From: Trichobilharzia szidati
Lineage: Eukaryota > Platyhelminthes > Trematoda > Strigeidida > Schistosomatidae
NCBI GenBank assembly: GCA_944472155.2
Contig: OX235272.1
Span: 81,908,020 to 81,972,019 of the forward strand
Direction of reading: 5' to 3'
DNA length: 64,000 bases
Under the pieces are notes generated by a model, which saw only the letters and a program-made list of their open reading frames with translations, ran no database searches and was not told the origin of the DNA. Positions 21,836-32,314 of the stretch are shown piece by piece. The position numbers and the translations under genes were made by a program. Within the stretch, counting starts at the first letter, position 1. Every line of letters starts with the position of its first letter.

Positions 21836-22129
21836 GTCTTTTGTTTTCACTAATGTTTGGATGTAGATTATTCATGAAGCAAAAACCTTTTGTTTGAATC
21901 TGATCAAGAGAAAACTTTTCCTTTTAACTACATAAAATTAGTCTATTGAACTGTAACTATCTATACGTATAAACTGATCAACATTAGTCTATTGACTTTA
22001 ATTTTCAACATGACATTGCCATAATTCATATAACTATTGCCACAGTTTATAACTAATCCTTCAAATTTACTTTGAGGTTATATCCTGTCTTTTTAATGTA
22101 TTCATTTAGACTTTGAACCCGCTAAATAA

Positions 22130-22500
22130 ACTGTATGAACTGCAATAAACATTACATCGGTGGTCGAAGTGGGCGTCCCCTTCGAATCAGAATCCAAGAA
22201 CACAAAGTGGCTGTAAAAAGACATGATATATATTCTTTCATATAAATGCATGTGGATAATTATGGACACTAATTTGATTGGGATAATGTGAAAACTTTAA
22301 TTAGAGGAAACACCGAAAGTTATTCCAGGGAATTCCTAGAAGCCTGGTACTCAAGTGAATCAGCCAGCAATTAAGAAACACGTTATTATAGACCAAATTT
22401 ACCACCAGCTAATAATAAGTAAATCCCACGACAAGAAAGTTTGAATTCCAAGTCAATAAAGATAGATCAATAGAGACGTAAATTAACATCCACGAGATAT
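22130..22500 (+). pseudogene. PLE GIY-YIG fragment, left part
   Basis: The plus strand encodes MNCNKHYIGGRSGRPLRIR-like sequence followed by EHKVAVKRHDIYSF, the HVDNYGH and FDWDNVKTLIRGNTES block, and SREFLEAWYSSESAS, with stops and a small insertion in the YIG region. It is the same subfamily as 15471-16184. The element continues at 23066 after an RTE insertion. Confidence 0.82.
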
Positions 22501-22539
22501 AATTACATCATCTTTCGTGGAGATTTCAAATTATTACAA

Positions 22540-23065
22540 TATATTATTATTCCCTTGCGTTTCGAGTGGAGCATAGGGCTCCAACAACTCATCTCCACTT
22601 CGTTCTGTTTTCTGCCGTCCTCTACAGCTGGGTCCACGATTGACCAAACTCTCTCATCTCTTCCTCACATGATCTCCTCCATGTCACACTCGCACTGACG
22701 ACCCACTCGTCGCTTCAAGTTTGGATTCCACTCGAGGGCCTGGCGTGCGATGTCATTCGGTGGCCTCCTCAGTGTATGCCCGATCCATCTCCGCTTTCTC
22801 CTACATATTTGTTGAGCGATCGGCTCTTGGTTGGTTTGTTCCCAGTCAGAGTTTCTTGTTACTAATTCTTTGTCACCGGCCATTTGATCTTCAGTAAGGA
22901 GCCAGCCAGCGAAGGTAGACAGCTGTTGATGAAAGTCTGCAACCTGTTGGAAATGCTTTTCGTGACACACAGTGCAAGTTCCTGATCCGTATAGAAGGAC
23001 CAACTTAACATTGGTGTTGAAAATCCGAATCTTGTTCCTTATCCTGAGTGCAGAAGAATTTAAAT
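22540..23065 (-). pseudogene. RTE 3' fragment inserted in a PLE
   Basis: A minus-strand copy of the RTE C-terminal coding region. The frame 22665-23003 retains VLLYGSGTC, LTEDQMAGDKELVTRNSDWE, QQICRRKRRWIGHTLRRPPN, DIARQALEWNP and GRQCECDMEEIM, with the 3' tail at 22545-22580. It separates two halves of a PLE, so it inserted after the PLE. Confidence 0.9.
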
Positions 23066-23205
23066 AAGTCCATTTTATACTAAAACCTGCGCTGAAGGGG
23101 GATGTTGTCTAGCAAGAGGACGACGAAAGCTTCGCAATTAAATCAACCAGCTGCTCAGAGAACAGAACTATTTCAATATCATCCACCTGAGCTACAAATC
23201 TTCTC
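23066..23205 (+). mobile_element. PLE right end with hammerhead motif
   Basis: Matches the arm of the PLE at 15415-16255 (GCGCTGAAG..., GAAAGCTTCGCAATTAA, CTCAGAGAACAGAAC, CACCTGAGCTACAAATCTT). It continues the PLE fragment at 22130-22500. Confidence 0.78.
23087..23137 (+). ncRNA. PLE hammerhead motif with covarying stem II
   Basis: CTGAAGG (last core A changed), stem II GTTGTC/GACGAC (23104-23109 with 23119-23124), GAAA, AGCT, and stem I GCG/CGC. The stem II bases differ from the 16169 copy, yet still pair. Confidence 0.55.
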
Positions 23206-23852
23206 CATTATTATAACGATATTCTTGACAAAAAAAACTTTCATTCAGACCAAATGTACATGCAGCTTTTATCTAAAAATAAAATTATCATTTCAATCGT
23301 GAATCACTTTTTCAAGGGTGTGACTATTAAAAATTAATAAAAAGAAAAACAGAAGTGTCAGAGATAAGTGTTTAATTGTTTTAGTTTCCCCTCATAATTA
23401 TCGCTACATAAATGTTGAGCGTCATTTAAATTTGATGTGATTTTTGTTGTTTTGTTGTTGTCGCTAAATATCTAGGCATTTTTTCATGTCTCACTTTGTT
23501 TTCACTTCAAGTGCTCCTCTTCTTTCCCAACTCCTTAATTTCACTTCACCTCTTCAATTAATAATATACTCATTATATTGTTATCAATCCCCATAGTAAA
23601 AACACTAACGGTAATTTTATTCAACAAGTATGTTCTCGATAAACGAGGTGAATGATTCTACATTACTTTACATATATACTACCAAAAGTAAGGTATGTTA
23701 AGGACTAAAGTTTTCTAAAAACACTTTTCTCCCGTTTCTCTCATCATCAACATGATTGTCAATCCGTTCTTTTGGAAAACTCTGTGATTTGTAGGAATTA
23801 TACCTCACATCCTCTCATCCTGCTTTATACACTCAGTGTCTTTATAAAATAC
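23206..23852. other. Unassigned sequence
   Basis: No supported feature. Confidence 0.4.
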
Positions 23853-24050
23853 TTCTTCAATTCCTTTGTGTTCCTCATGAAACATAGGGTACCAGGCTTG
23901 AAGTTTCAGTAGATTTGGTGTTGTTTTAACAGTGTGGGGTTGCTAGACTTAAGTTTAACTTCTTTCTGTTCTGCTGTTACTGCCAGAGCTACGACAGACT
24001 TAGGAGTGTATTGGCGGGCAATAGAACTCAGACCACTTGTGTGTCTGAAA
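23853..24050 (-). mobile_element. SINE C, diverged copy
   Basis: Minus strand: an eroded tRNA-like head, the GGAGTG-type junction, GTAGCTCTGGCAGTAACAGC-like body, CAACCCCACACTG, and the tail reading CTATGTTTCATGAGGAACAC. It directly abuts repeat F copy 2. Confidence 0.75.
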
Positions 24051-24335
24051 CGGTAGACGACGAAGACTTGGTAAGGAATGTTTGTTAGCAATTTAGTATC
24101 TCTATATAGCCAAATCATGCAAACCTTATCTTCAACGCACCATTTGCACAGATCTTTCGTGTTGTACCTACTACTTCTGGCCTTCCTTCATATTGTTTGT
24201 GTTTCTTCGTGTTCCTTGTATCTCTTCAACACTGCGTCATTTGCTTTCTCTGACATCAAAACTATCTCCCTGCTGTTTGACGTTTTCATGCCGGTGAACA
24301 TCTCTTTACACATATACTACTAATAAATCGTATCA
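24050..24335 (+). repeat. Repeat F copy 2 (ORF-bearing, unknown)
   Basis: Partner of 17125-17410. It contains an 81-codon plus frame (24078-24323) with the same landmarks: HLHRS, SFA, D.K.I, LFD, FMPV. Both copies end with a TATACTACT...ATCAGTAG block. Confidence 0.6.
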
Positions 24336-24469
24336 GTAGCACAAGCCACATGTCTAGCTAACCTCCTACCATTGAACCACCGGCTCGAAAGCCAACGAAA
24401 CTCCTACTTCCCAGGCAGTCACACATGCAAGTATAAATCGTGTCCAACCTTGCTTAACTTTTGTGATAG

Positions 24470-24650
24470 GACGGTGTTTTCAGCGTACTATGGTCACCGA
24501 CAAAATCCAAGGAGTACTGTTTAACTGTCTCGACTTAATCTGAGACTCTTCAGTGGTGCACACTCACAATTCTACTGGGTATCGAACCTAGGGCCTTCAG
24601 GCTATGAGGCGAGCTCATTGACTAACTAGCCACTGGACCAAAGTAATAAT
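24470..24650 (-). mobile_element. HHR-SINE A, strongly decayed
   Basis: The arrangement of family A is visible on the minus strand: a decayed B box (GGTTCGATACCC), the CTGAAGAGTCTCAGATTAAG remnant of the ribozyme, and CCTTGGATTTTG. Core features are lost. Confidence 0.65.
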
Positions 24651-24821
24651 ACAAAGGAAAAATATCCACACCTTAAATTTATGAAGTTTAACGTTCTGGA
24701 AATAAACGATGTACTTTTAATAATGGACTATCATTGAACATTTGATCTGAAGTTAAATGGAAAATTAGTGTTTTTTTAAATTCAGAAATTTGTTTTCATG
24801 TGATATTTCGAAACTATCATA

Positions 24822-25090
24822 TTGTAACGGGAGAGGATAAGGGTCTTGGTAACGGACCTTTATTAAGGAAAAACACACCATATTTATACATTCTTAGCCA
24901 CATTAAATTTCGGCTAGGTCAGAGGAGAACTGATTGTTCTGATTGTTTGGTGATTGGTCCAATGAGGTTATTTCATGTTCACAACGTAAACGAATTCTAG
25001 ATTTAAGGAATAAACAAGTCTTCCTCCGCAGTCAGTGACTTTAAATGTTAATTCCAAGTGTGGCTGCTTCCTATCTGTCCGCATCACTCC
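24822..25090 (+). mobile_element. LTR-like repeat L, copy 2
   Basis: Begins TGTAACGGGAGAGGATAAGG, has a TATA-type CCATATTTATACATT and GGAATAAACAAG as polyadenylation signal, and ends near CATCACTCCACA. TG...CA ends and the TATA/AATAAA order support a solo LTR. Partner copy at 18628-18905. Confidence 0.6.
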
Positions 25091-25559
25091 ACAATATCAC
25101 TCAGTATATTCTCGTTAAAATATTCAGTCTAGTCTCTTGTCAATGGATTAAAGTCCTGCGATCATTATATTTAAAGTTGCCTGACCTCTACCTGAGCATA
25201 AAATGAAGCTCTAATTTCGAATCAAGGAAGCTTAATTAAAAGAAAGTATATTTTGAAAGTATGTTCCTTACCAGTGATGTAAATCATTCAGAAGGATAAT
25301 GAGTTTCATTCAGCCCACTTCTCTTTCGCTGGTTACGCTTCTACTCGGTTTCTTATTCCGTGTCTGTTTACAATTATTAGCTTAGTTCTATTTTCATTTT
25401 TTAGCTTGGTATACTTCAGAAACTAACTTGTCATTTATAAGTTTATTCCACTTACTACTTTTGCTTGATTAAGAAGTTTTGAGAAGTGGGAAATCTTTTA
25501 TATGCTTTTGGGTTGATTTTACATTATCCTAAATACTCAGTCTTTATTGAAAAGTCGGC
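25091..25559. other. Unassigned sequence
   Basis: No supported feature. A 96-codon plus frame at 25486-25776 runs through an antisense Sm-alpha piece and is not credible. Confidence 0.4.
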
Positions 25560-25655
25560 TCCTAGGACTGACGCTTCGGAGATATCTAACACAAAGTTAG
25601 TTTTGTTGATGGTAACTAGCAGTGGAATCCAGACTGCACATTTTGTGTTTAAGTT
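25560..25655 (-). mobile_element. Sm-alpha 3' fragment
   Basis: The minus strand has the GATTCCACTGCTAGTTACC block and the following TAGATATCTCCGAAGCGTCA, the conserved Sm-alpha 3' region. Confidence 0.75.
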
Positions 25656-25959
25656 TATAGAGATCATAAGTCACAATTTAATAAAAGAAACTGAGCCGGA
25701 GCTTATAAACCCTATTCAATTAAAGTCAGGGTATTATCAAATTAAGATTGTCTGTCGATTAACTAGCATGCTCTGAATAAATTAACTTTGAAACACTTTA
25801 CATTACCATAATTGAAAAATAAAACTTGTATAATAATAATAATAATCTTATTCGAGGTTGAGATAAACTGTGAGAGAAAACAGAACAGAGATGATCACAG
25901 TATTCTTAAGCATATAAGGTAAGAATTTAGTGAGAAATTTTTTATTTCTCTTGTACCTT

Positions 25960-26400
25960 AACCTTCTAGTCATTTGGTGGAAACACTAGTGGGAAAGCAA
26001 TCACTCAGTGATGATGAATCGCGAACAGAACGAAACGCACTTCCTGGATTCCACTGCTAATTGCCATCAACCCTAAAGAGTGAACGCTAATCCTCAGGTA
26101 TCGTCGAAGCAGAGACCAAGCATTTCAGTCTGACATAACCAATCATCGGGGATGGCTAATTAACGTGCAAACAAATAATAACTGGTACTCAGTGCAAAAG
26201 AGGTGATTCTGGTGACCTTCGTAGCCTAATGGATAGTCCTTTTGGGTCTGAAACGACAGGGTCCAGGGCTCGAGTCTTATAGGGAGCTCCATCACTCACT
26301 GGAAATGTAGGCACAGCCAACTGATGAGTTCAAAATGGGACGAAATGCACAGTCTGCATTCCACCGGTAGTCACCACCAACCAAAATAACTTTAGATGGA
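25960..26400 (+). mobile_element. Sm-alpha tandem (1.4 units, head to tail)
   Basis: First partial unit: decayed ribozyme at about 26005-26045, GGATTCCACTGCTAATTGCC, CATTTCAGTCTGACATAACC. Second unit: GACCTTCGTAGCCTAATGGA tRNA-like head, B-box-like GGCTCGAGTC, ribozyme at 26309-26365, and CCACCGGTAGTCACC. The two predicted cleavage positions are 311 bp apart. Confidence 0.85.
26309..26365 (+). ncRNA. Sm-alpha hammerhead motif, core intact
   Basis: CTGATGA core at 26321-26327, stem II GTTC/GGAC, GAAA, and the cleavage triplet GTC at 26352-26354. Stems I and III carry mismatches, so folding may be weak. Confidence 0.65.
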
Positions 26401-27924
26401 GTTAATTCAGTTAACTAATCATCACCATATTCCAGTGTGGTAACAGTGTGATTTCCATACTTCCTTCCTTTCCTATTCAGCAATATCTAGCTAAAGGTGG
26501 TTGCGCATTAGCGCGTATATCAGTCATGATTTTACTATAAAATGCATACCATAAATACGCTAAACGCTACTTCTGTAGAGGTGGACTTGCTTATTTTTAT
26601 TTCTAATACTCGCATTGTATTACAAAGTTTTTAATGACGTAGTTTACCAGCATGATGAAAAAAAAAGATTATTAATTGTTTTCAATATTATTATTGTTGT
26701 TATAAATGGCGTTACCTACTTATCATTTCACACATTTGTGACGTATATCACCGTCGGATTGTATTTCAATGGGTGTCATTTATTTTGACACAAGTATGAA
26801 CATTAAACTAGGCGGCATTTTTATTTACTTAAAAAAGATGAAGGTAAACCTGATGACGGTGAAACTTGCACTGTCAATAGAAGTAAAAAAGAAAAACGAA
26901 GAGAAATAAAATACAGTTGCTAAGGTGTGATAAATTTAGATTTTGTAAAACTTTGATTTACACCAAGAAGAACACGTACAACATGAGACTTAACTAACTA
27001 GCTAACCAACCGTTTGATTAATTACCGCAATGATAAATTATAGTGTCACCTTTTAACTAACAAAGATTAGGTTAAGTTCATTCTTTTCGCAACACGTCTA
27101 GTGTTGTAGACATTCTTTATGTTTAGTCACATTCCACTGACCATGACCTCCTCTCCAATGACTCATTTGACACCTTTAAAAGTTTGTATCGCAGTCAAGT
27201 TGAATTCTTTAAGTAAGTGAAATACCCTATCACAAATTGAAATAAATGCCCGTGGACAGTGAACACAAGACATACACTCATGGAAATACTTAATTTCGAA
27301 GCAAATTAAACATTTTGCTTTGCATGAAAGCAGGATAAGCGGAAAGTCAGGAACTAGATATTCTTATAATTCATCAAAGAACATTTATCTATGGGTTTTT
27401 GATAAAGAAATTCGCCTTTAAGTGAGACAGCTGCCAGAAATGTCTTTCAGCACAATAGCTAAGTGATGACGTATCCACCACAAAACCTAGATTCTAGAAT
27501 AAACCATACGAATTAAAACGGAAAATTGTGTATAATGTATTTTAGTTTGTACTGATCCCTTTTCGATTAGAGTACATCATGCAAACTGCATGAAACACTG
27601 CTTAGAATTCTCCAGTTATGAGTTTATATCCATTAGCACATGTATAGTAAGAGTTTACAAACTATTAAGAAAGAATAAATACATGCAGCATGAAAAAATA
27701 ACATGGATGTTAGGTATATCAGTCAAGTGACTGGTGGTGAAAGATCCTACATTTATATGACCATAATAATTAGAGAAATATTGTTATTAACAACATTAAT
27801 GCTGTTTTAAATTACTTTGAATCAATATTATCGACAGGTGATTACATTTCAGAAGCATCAGTAAGAGATAATATGCACTAATACAAAACTAAATTGAATA
27901 TTACAGAAATTAAGGAGATTAACA
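26401..27924. other. Unassigned AT-rich sequence, 1.5 kb
   Basis: I see no repeat family, tRNA-like motif or convincing frame. One acceptor-like CCTTTCCTATTCAG lies near 26480 (+) with only about 19 open codons after it. Confidence 0.4.
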
Positions 27925-28340
27925 CTGAATTTATGAATTTATAGGAGAAAGACTCTTCACTACGCTTTTGTGGACTGTTTGGATGAGATGATTTAATATT
28001 GAACTATTGGTAGTTTTAACAACAACTTTATTCAGCCACAATGGTAGATGTTCCCGAGCACGAAAAATTAATTTCCTAGGGCAAAGTCCAATATAACTAG
28101 CTCCACACATGAGCAGTTGACTGTACAGATACAATTGGAGGTGGCTAGTCTTGGTGCTTCTTCTTTCAATTTCGGAATGACAGCCAGGCTGCAGCTTACC
28201 CACATTAGACATTCTTTGAATTGATTTTCTCAACTTGTTGATCATAATTTCACTTGGTATATATCGGCCACCTTTGAATTGTAGTTGTATATATAGAGGC
28301 TTCTTTTCAACAGATACAGAAGAATTCTTTTCTATTTTCT
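27925..28340 (-). pseudogene. PLE GIY-YIG fragment
   Basis: The frame 27931-28245 (104 codons) retains LLMCGASYIGLCPRKLIFRA with REHLPLWLNK and SSILNHLIQTVH, the nuclease core and following block of the PLE subfamily at 7764-8243. An upstream INKLRKSIQRMSN piece suggests the subfamily linker. The C-terminal KP.LC.QK.FVQ block is missing. Confidence 0.82.
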
Positions 28341-28604
28341 TGGCTTTGTGTTTAGTGGTTCACCTGTAATGAAAGCGTAGGTTGATAAATGTAATCGTGC
28401 AATGAACCATTGGTAAGTACTTCTGGTTCGGTCATGATCAAGACAGAACGTTTATGGACTAATCCTTAATCTTCAGTGATTCTTTGAAGCTGATATAAAA
28501 CTTTAATCGGAGACACCTTTGATATGCTTAAATCCCTTCTAACCGCTAACCAAAGCCCAAGAAAAACAGCAACAAAGTGCAGATTTTCAAGACAGTATCA
28601 CATT

Positions 28605-28925
28605 ACTAATATATTTTACCGTAAAGCGAAACAAAATAGAACAAGGGAGCACTGGACAGATGCTTCCTCCCCTCTCTTCTGGATTCTTCAGTAGTACGCA
28701 TTCATAACCCCAAAGGGCTGGGAGGAGGCCAGGACACTGAGGTCACGAGACGATCTCGTATACAATTCAGCCACTGGGACGGCTGGGGAGGTTATCAGGG
28801 CCTGCTGCTGGAGACTTCAGAGCAAGCGCGAAGTAACTGCATTGTGCTTCCTAGTCTTCAGTAGCTCTTTATAACTGAAGTCATTTTGTGATCAGTCATG
28901 AAACTAATCAAATCTCCTCAAGAGA
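28605..28925 (-). mobile_element. HHR-SINE A, degenerate
   Basis: The GAGCACTGGACAG, AGTAGTACGCATTCA and ATACAATTCAGCCACTGGGA blocks on plus are family A in reverse. The ribozyme is replaced by unrelated CT-rich sequence. The end CATGAAACTAATCAAATC recurs at 46640. Confidence 0.65.
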
Positions 28926-29019
28926 CAAAATAAAGTATACCAACAGTATACAACAATTTAGACTTTTTTAACTTGTGTTGCAATTAGCATCCCAGTGATT
29001 TTTGTATATTTTTTTCCAG

Positions 29020-29273
29020 TTTCATACATCCTTAAAAAAGATGTGAATACCACAATAAGTCTTCATAACTCTGAGTACATTTTCTCGTATTCATTTCTTC
29101 ATCAATTTTCTGCTGGTTTTGCATGCACCTCATTGAGTAACTGTGTAAATATTTTCATGGTATTTTCTCTACTACTAGTAACAACAATCTATTTTAGTAG
29201 TAAAAATGTACTATTTTCTATATCATCTTTGTGTTTTTTCATTAATTACGTGATTTTGCGAAGAAGAGTATAG
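29020..29273 (+). CDS. Candidate terminal exon, membrane-protein-like
   Basis: A strong acceptor-like sequence (TTTTTTTCCAG ending at 29019) precedes an open frame of 84 codons ending with a stop at 29271-29273, then AATAAA at 29282-29287. The peptide has an NTT site near its start, a hydrophobic segment (IFMVFSLLLVTTIYF), a second hydrophobic run, and a basic end RRRV. It resembles no repeat in the window and I do not recognise it. The very short distance from stop to AATAAA and the low-complexity hydrophobic content leave a real possibility of chance. Confidence 0.3.
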
Positions 29274-29599
29274 AAACAGACAATAAAACTTACTGGAATG
29301 ATGATTTAAAAAAGCAAGACTGTGTTTACTGTTACATCAAAATTGTTTACAAACCTGAATACACCAAAATAAATATTTTCTACATTCCAGTGGACACTCG
29401 AGGTAAAATGGTAGTTATATTTATATTAGCACTTCTAGTACTACTAATAAAGGCAATAACTCTTCATCAGCATTCACAACCAAGCTTTTGTTACTTTCCG
29501 TCTGGATATCTTTAAAACATACAGCAATTTTTATTTCGTTTATACTCTGTAGGTCATTTATTATAAGTGAAACAGATTTTGATAATACTTTTATTGGAT

Positions 29600-29945
29600 A
29601 CTATGTAGTGACTGGTGTCATACGCCTAGTCCTTTGTTTGGTGCAGACTGAATTCTATCAGTCATGTTTGCGACCTGGCTACTCAGAATTGCTGTTACTA
29701 CATGGTTGAAAGCAGTCTGTAGGGAGTCCTGCTTGGACCTAGGTTTCTCGCCTGTTGGCATTCACTTCTCAACAAGACATATGTGCAATCTTGAAGGAAG
29801 TCATGTTTCTCCCGAGATTCGAATCCATATCAGAGACGTTACAACTAAGGTATTCGGACTCGCAACTGACTTCCTATAGGATTGCGTTGGATACCTTGAC
29901 TAGACACTGAGTAGTAACTATTGTCATAACTAACCAGTCATGTTC
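29600..29945 (-). mobile_element. HHR-SINE B, permuted copy
   Basis: On minus: part of the tail, the tRNA-Cys-like head (GTAACGTCTCTGA, B box GGATTCGAATC), a decayed hammerhead (TTGTTGAGAAGTG, GCGAGAAACCTAGGTCCAAGC), then the rest of the tail. Tail sequence on both sides of the head shows it is not a simple 5'-to-3' unit. Confidence 0.78.
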
Positions 29946-30193
29946 ACATTTAATAGCAGATATGTAAAAATCAAATGAAAATGTCGTTCGGATCCTCCTG
30001 CAATCCTCATTTTCATGCCTTTATCTATCACTCTTTATTTTAGCTATATTCTGACGACCAAAGACTACCCCAGAAGTTTCACCATCAGTACCTATGTCTT
30101 ATGGTACTACTGAGTGACTATTATTTTAAAGTTTATAATTTTGTAAGCATCACTTGCAAAGTAGGTATTACGAAATTTTTGCCTATGATCTAT

Positions 30194-30502
30194 TTAATGG
30201 CATGAAAAATATGCATAAGCAGAAACAGTGGAGCTTTCTTTACTGTTTTCATTGTAGAAAGTTGCTTCGTTGTCACTAGTTTTTGTGCTCGTGTACTGAC
30301 CACTACCTCTCGAAGTATTTTTTCTGCTTGAAGATTTCGTAACCTGTGTAGTCACTTTATTCGTCGCCGAGTATTCTTCGTTCTTCTTGAACTCTTTTTC
30401 AGCCTTCGAATCACTTTTGCAAGGCTGATCAGTCTCAAATGTCAAATGAATATGATCAGTCCAACCACTCGTGAGTGAAAAATGATCAATAGGTGTAGGG
30501 TC
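30194..30502 (-). CDS. Candidate terminal exon, Ser/Lys-rich
   Basis: An open minus frame of 102 codons after a TGA at 30505-30503, with no ATG, so it would need splicing. It reads DPTPIDHFSLTSGWTDHIHL, LTFETDQPCKSDSKAEKEFK, then a Ser/Thr/Lys-rich low-complexity tail ending AYAYFSCH. Possible acceptor ACTCACGAG lies within it. A minus AATAAA lies near 30036-30045, about 150 nt past the stop. Composition differs from the nearby repeat-derived frames. Family unknown. Confidence 0.33.
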   Translation of the reverse strand, partial: DPTPIDHFSLTSGWTDHIHLTFETDQPCKSDSKAEKEFKKNEEYSATNKVTTQVTKSSSRKNTSRGSGQYTSTKTSDNEATFYNENSKESSTVSAYAYFSCH

Positions 30503-30737
30503 TCATTTATATGATGATTTTAGTTTAATGTTGAGGGTAAACGGTATTGCTGCAGCATTCTGTTCTTGCAAACTTCTGTGTATTATCTCTATTTGCAATA
30601 ATTATAAGATATTAACGTCATAATAAGTGTATGCCACCAGTTTCATTTTATTTAGAATAAGTGAGTTCTTCTAAGAAACATTCAAATGCGTCATATAACC
30701 CTGTCACTGAACTAAGTTACGGTTTAATTTTAACTAT

Positions 30738-30995
30738 AATATTATTATTCCCTTGGGTTCCGAGTGAAACATAGGGATTCATCAGTACATCTACATTCTG
30801 TTCTATTCTGTGCAGTCCTCTTCGACTGGTCCCATTATTACCCATAGGCTCTCATCTCCTCCTCATGAGATCTCCTCCACACCACCTTCGAATCTACGTT
30901 CAACTAGCTGATTCCCATTCGGATTACCCTCGAAGGCCAGCCTCAGTGTATGCCCATTCAATCTTTATTTCTTTCGGTTTATCTGCTGAGCAATA
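30738..30995 (-). pseudogene. RTE 3' terminal fragment
   Basis: Matches the RTE C-terminal coding end and tail on minus (GGAACCCAAGGGAATAAT tail at the left; AGGAGATCTC.. and the CATTGGCCGGCC-equivalent block upstream). Truncated near 30995. Confidence 0.78.
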
Positions 30996-31169
30996 GGTCC
31001 TAGATGAATTCCTTCACAGAGAAGTAAAACGTATACTTGGTCTTCTTTCAAGACTTTTGTATCTGCTTCCTGTAAAACTGGTAAATCTGTTCAGTGAATT
31101 GACAGTGGTACTGAAAGATGTATTCAGGTTTTTCGGTAACTGAAGTGCATTAAGTCTTTCATTATGCAT

Positions 31170-31400
31170 CGGCAGTACAATTGTAGAATGCTAGCCAGTC
31201 GTGTACGTGGTCAGGGTTCGATTCCCGACCGGTGCACTCCTAAACCTTGCTTACTTTACTAGTAGGTATTAAGATGAGAGAAGAGGGAAGTTTGGGCGTG
31301 AGACTTGAGAACTCATACCAAAAAAAAACAAGACCATTGTCACTGATACCTCAGAACTTAAGCTAGCAGTCCTATATTCCACTTGGAATGCGAAGGGATA
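31170..31400 (+). mobile_element. SINE C copy
   Basis: tRNA-like head from CATCGGCAGTACAATTG to GGTTCGATTCCCGACCGGTG, body TTGCTTACTTTACTAGTAGG, GAGGGAAGTTTGGGCGTGAG, and the RTE-like tail CCTATATTCCACTTGGAATG. Confidence 0.85.
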
Positions 31401-31554
31401 GAGAAAAGTGTTTTATGCAAATGGAATGTGGGTGGTGAACTGAACTGATCTTTAAATATTTCTTCATACGTATCATAATATTTGTGGTGAAATAGATATC
31501 GTTTCTTCTTTGTCACCGTCATTATATTTCAAGTTTGATCGCGGATTATTATCA

Positions 31555-31690
31555 TTTAGAGAGTCACTAAAAACCAGGGAGTACTGGACAGCTGCTTCGT
31601 CGGTCTAGTTTGGGAATCACCAGCAGTACGCACCCACCACCAGGGGGTGAACCCAAGACTTTCAGGTTACAAGGCAAGCTCGTATTCCAT
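31555..31690 (-). mobile_element. HHR-SINE A, minus half of an inverted pair
   Basis: Head, B-box remnant and ribozyme remnant of family A on minus. It joins a plus-strand copy at about 31690. Confidence 0.8.
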
Positions 31691-31888
31691 TCAGCCACTG
31701 TGACCCAACTCAATGCTGCATGAATTGTAACCGGAACGTCCTGGGTTCGCCCCCTGGCGGTGGATGCGTACTGCCAATGATGGAACAGCAGTCCAGTATT
31801 CTCTGGTTTCCCATGGTTCTCTAACTGATACCAATCCGTCGTCAAACTTGAGAAGCAACTCTAATCCTTACAAATTAACTCTTGAAAA
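31691..31888 (+). mobile_element. HHR-SINE A, plus half of an inverted pair
   Basis: Partial tRNA-like head (GTAACCGGAACGTCCTGGGT), a ribozyme with its central part deleted (CCAATGATGGAACAGCAGTC), and the full tail to CTTACAAATTAACTCTTG. Confidence 0.8.
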
Positions 31889-31930
31889 TTTCAAGTATGG
31901 TACTAGATGGTTGGAGGCAATCGGCAGGAA

Positions 31931-31975
31931 GCCTTGGACCTAGGTTTCGTGCTAGTTGGCACTCATCAGCAAGGC
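31931..31975 (-). ncRNA. Intact hammerhead ribozyme (SINE B, distal)
   Basis: All consensus parts are present: stem I GCCTTG/CAAGGC, core CTGATGA, stem II GTGC/GCAC with a 6-base loop, GAAA, palindromic stem III ACCTAGGT, and cleavage base C. Beyond stem I, an internal loop (ATAT opposite TTC) and a further GGCAG/CTGCC helix could give the tertiary contact typical of natural type I hammerheads. Predicted cleavage lies between 31937 and 31936. Confidence 0.87.
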
Positions 31976-32269
31976 ATATCTGCCACCTTGAAGGAACTCA
32001 TGTCCCTTCTGAGATTCGAACCCGCATCATCCAGTGCTGCAGTCAGAGACGTTACCACTGAGCTATTCGAGCTAGCGACTGACCTCCTGTAGGACTGTAT
32101 TGGATATTTTTGATTGAACACTAGTCAGTAACTAGTGTAATGTGTCTAGTCCTATCTTGTGAGACTGAATTCTATCAGTCAGTTTGCAATGTGGCCACCA
32201 TGCTAAGTGGCTCGCCATAGGTGCACTGTGAATTGTTGGTACTAGATGGTTGGAGGCAATCGGCAGGAA

Positions 32270-32314
32270 GCCTTGGACCTAGGTTTCGTGCTAGTTGGCA
32301 CTCATCAGCAAGGC
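32270..32314 (-). ncRNA. Intact hammerhead ribozyme (SINE B, proximal)
   Basis: Base-for-base identical over the 45-nt catalytic unit to 31931-31975, in the same orientation. Predicted cleavage lies between 32276 and 32275. Cutting at both sites would free a 339-nt RNA with one complete tRNA-like head. Confidence 0.87.
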
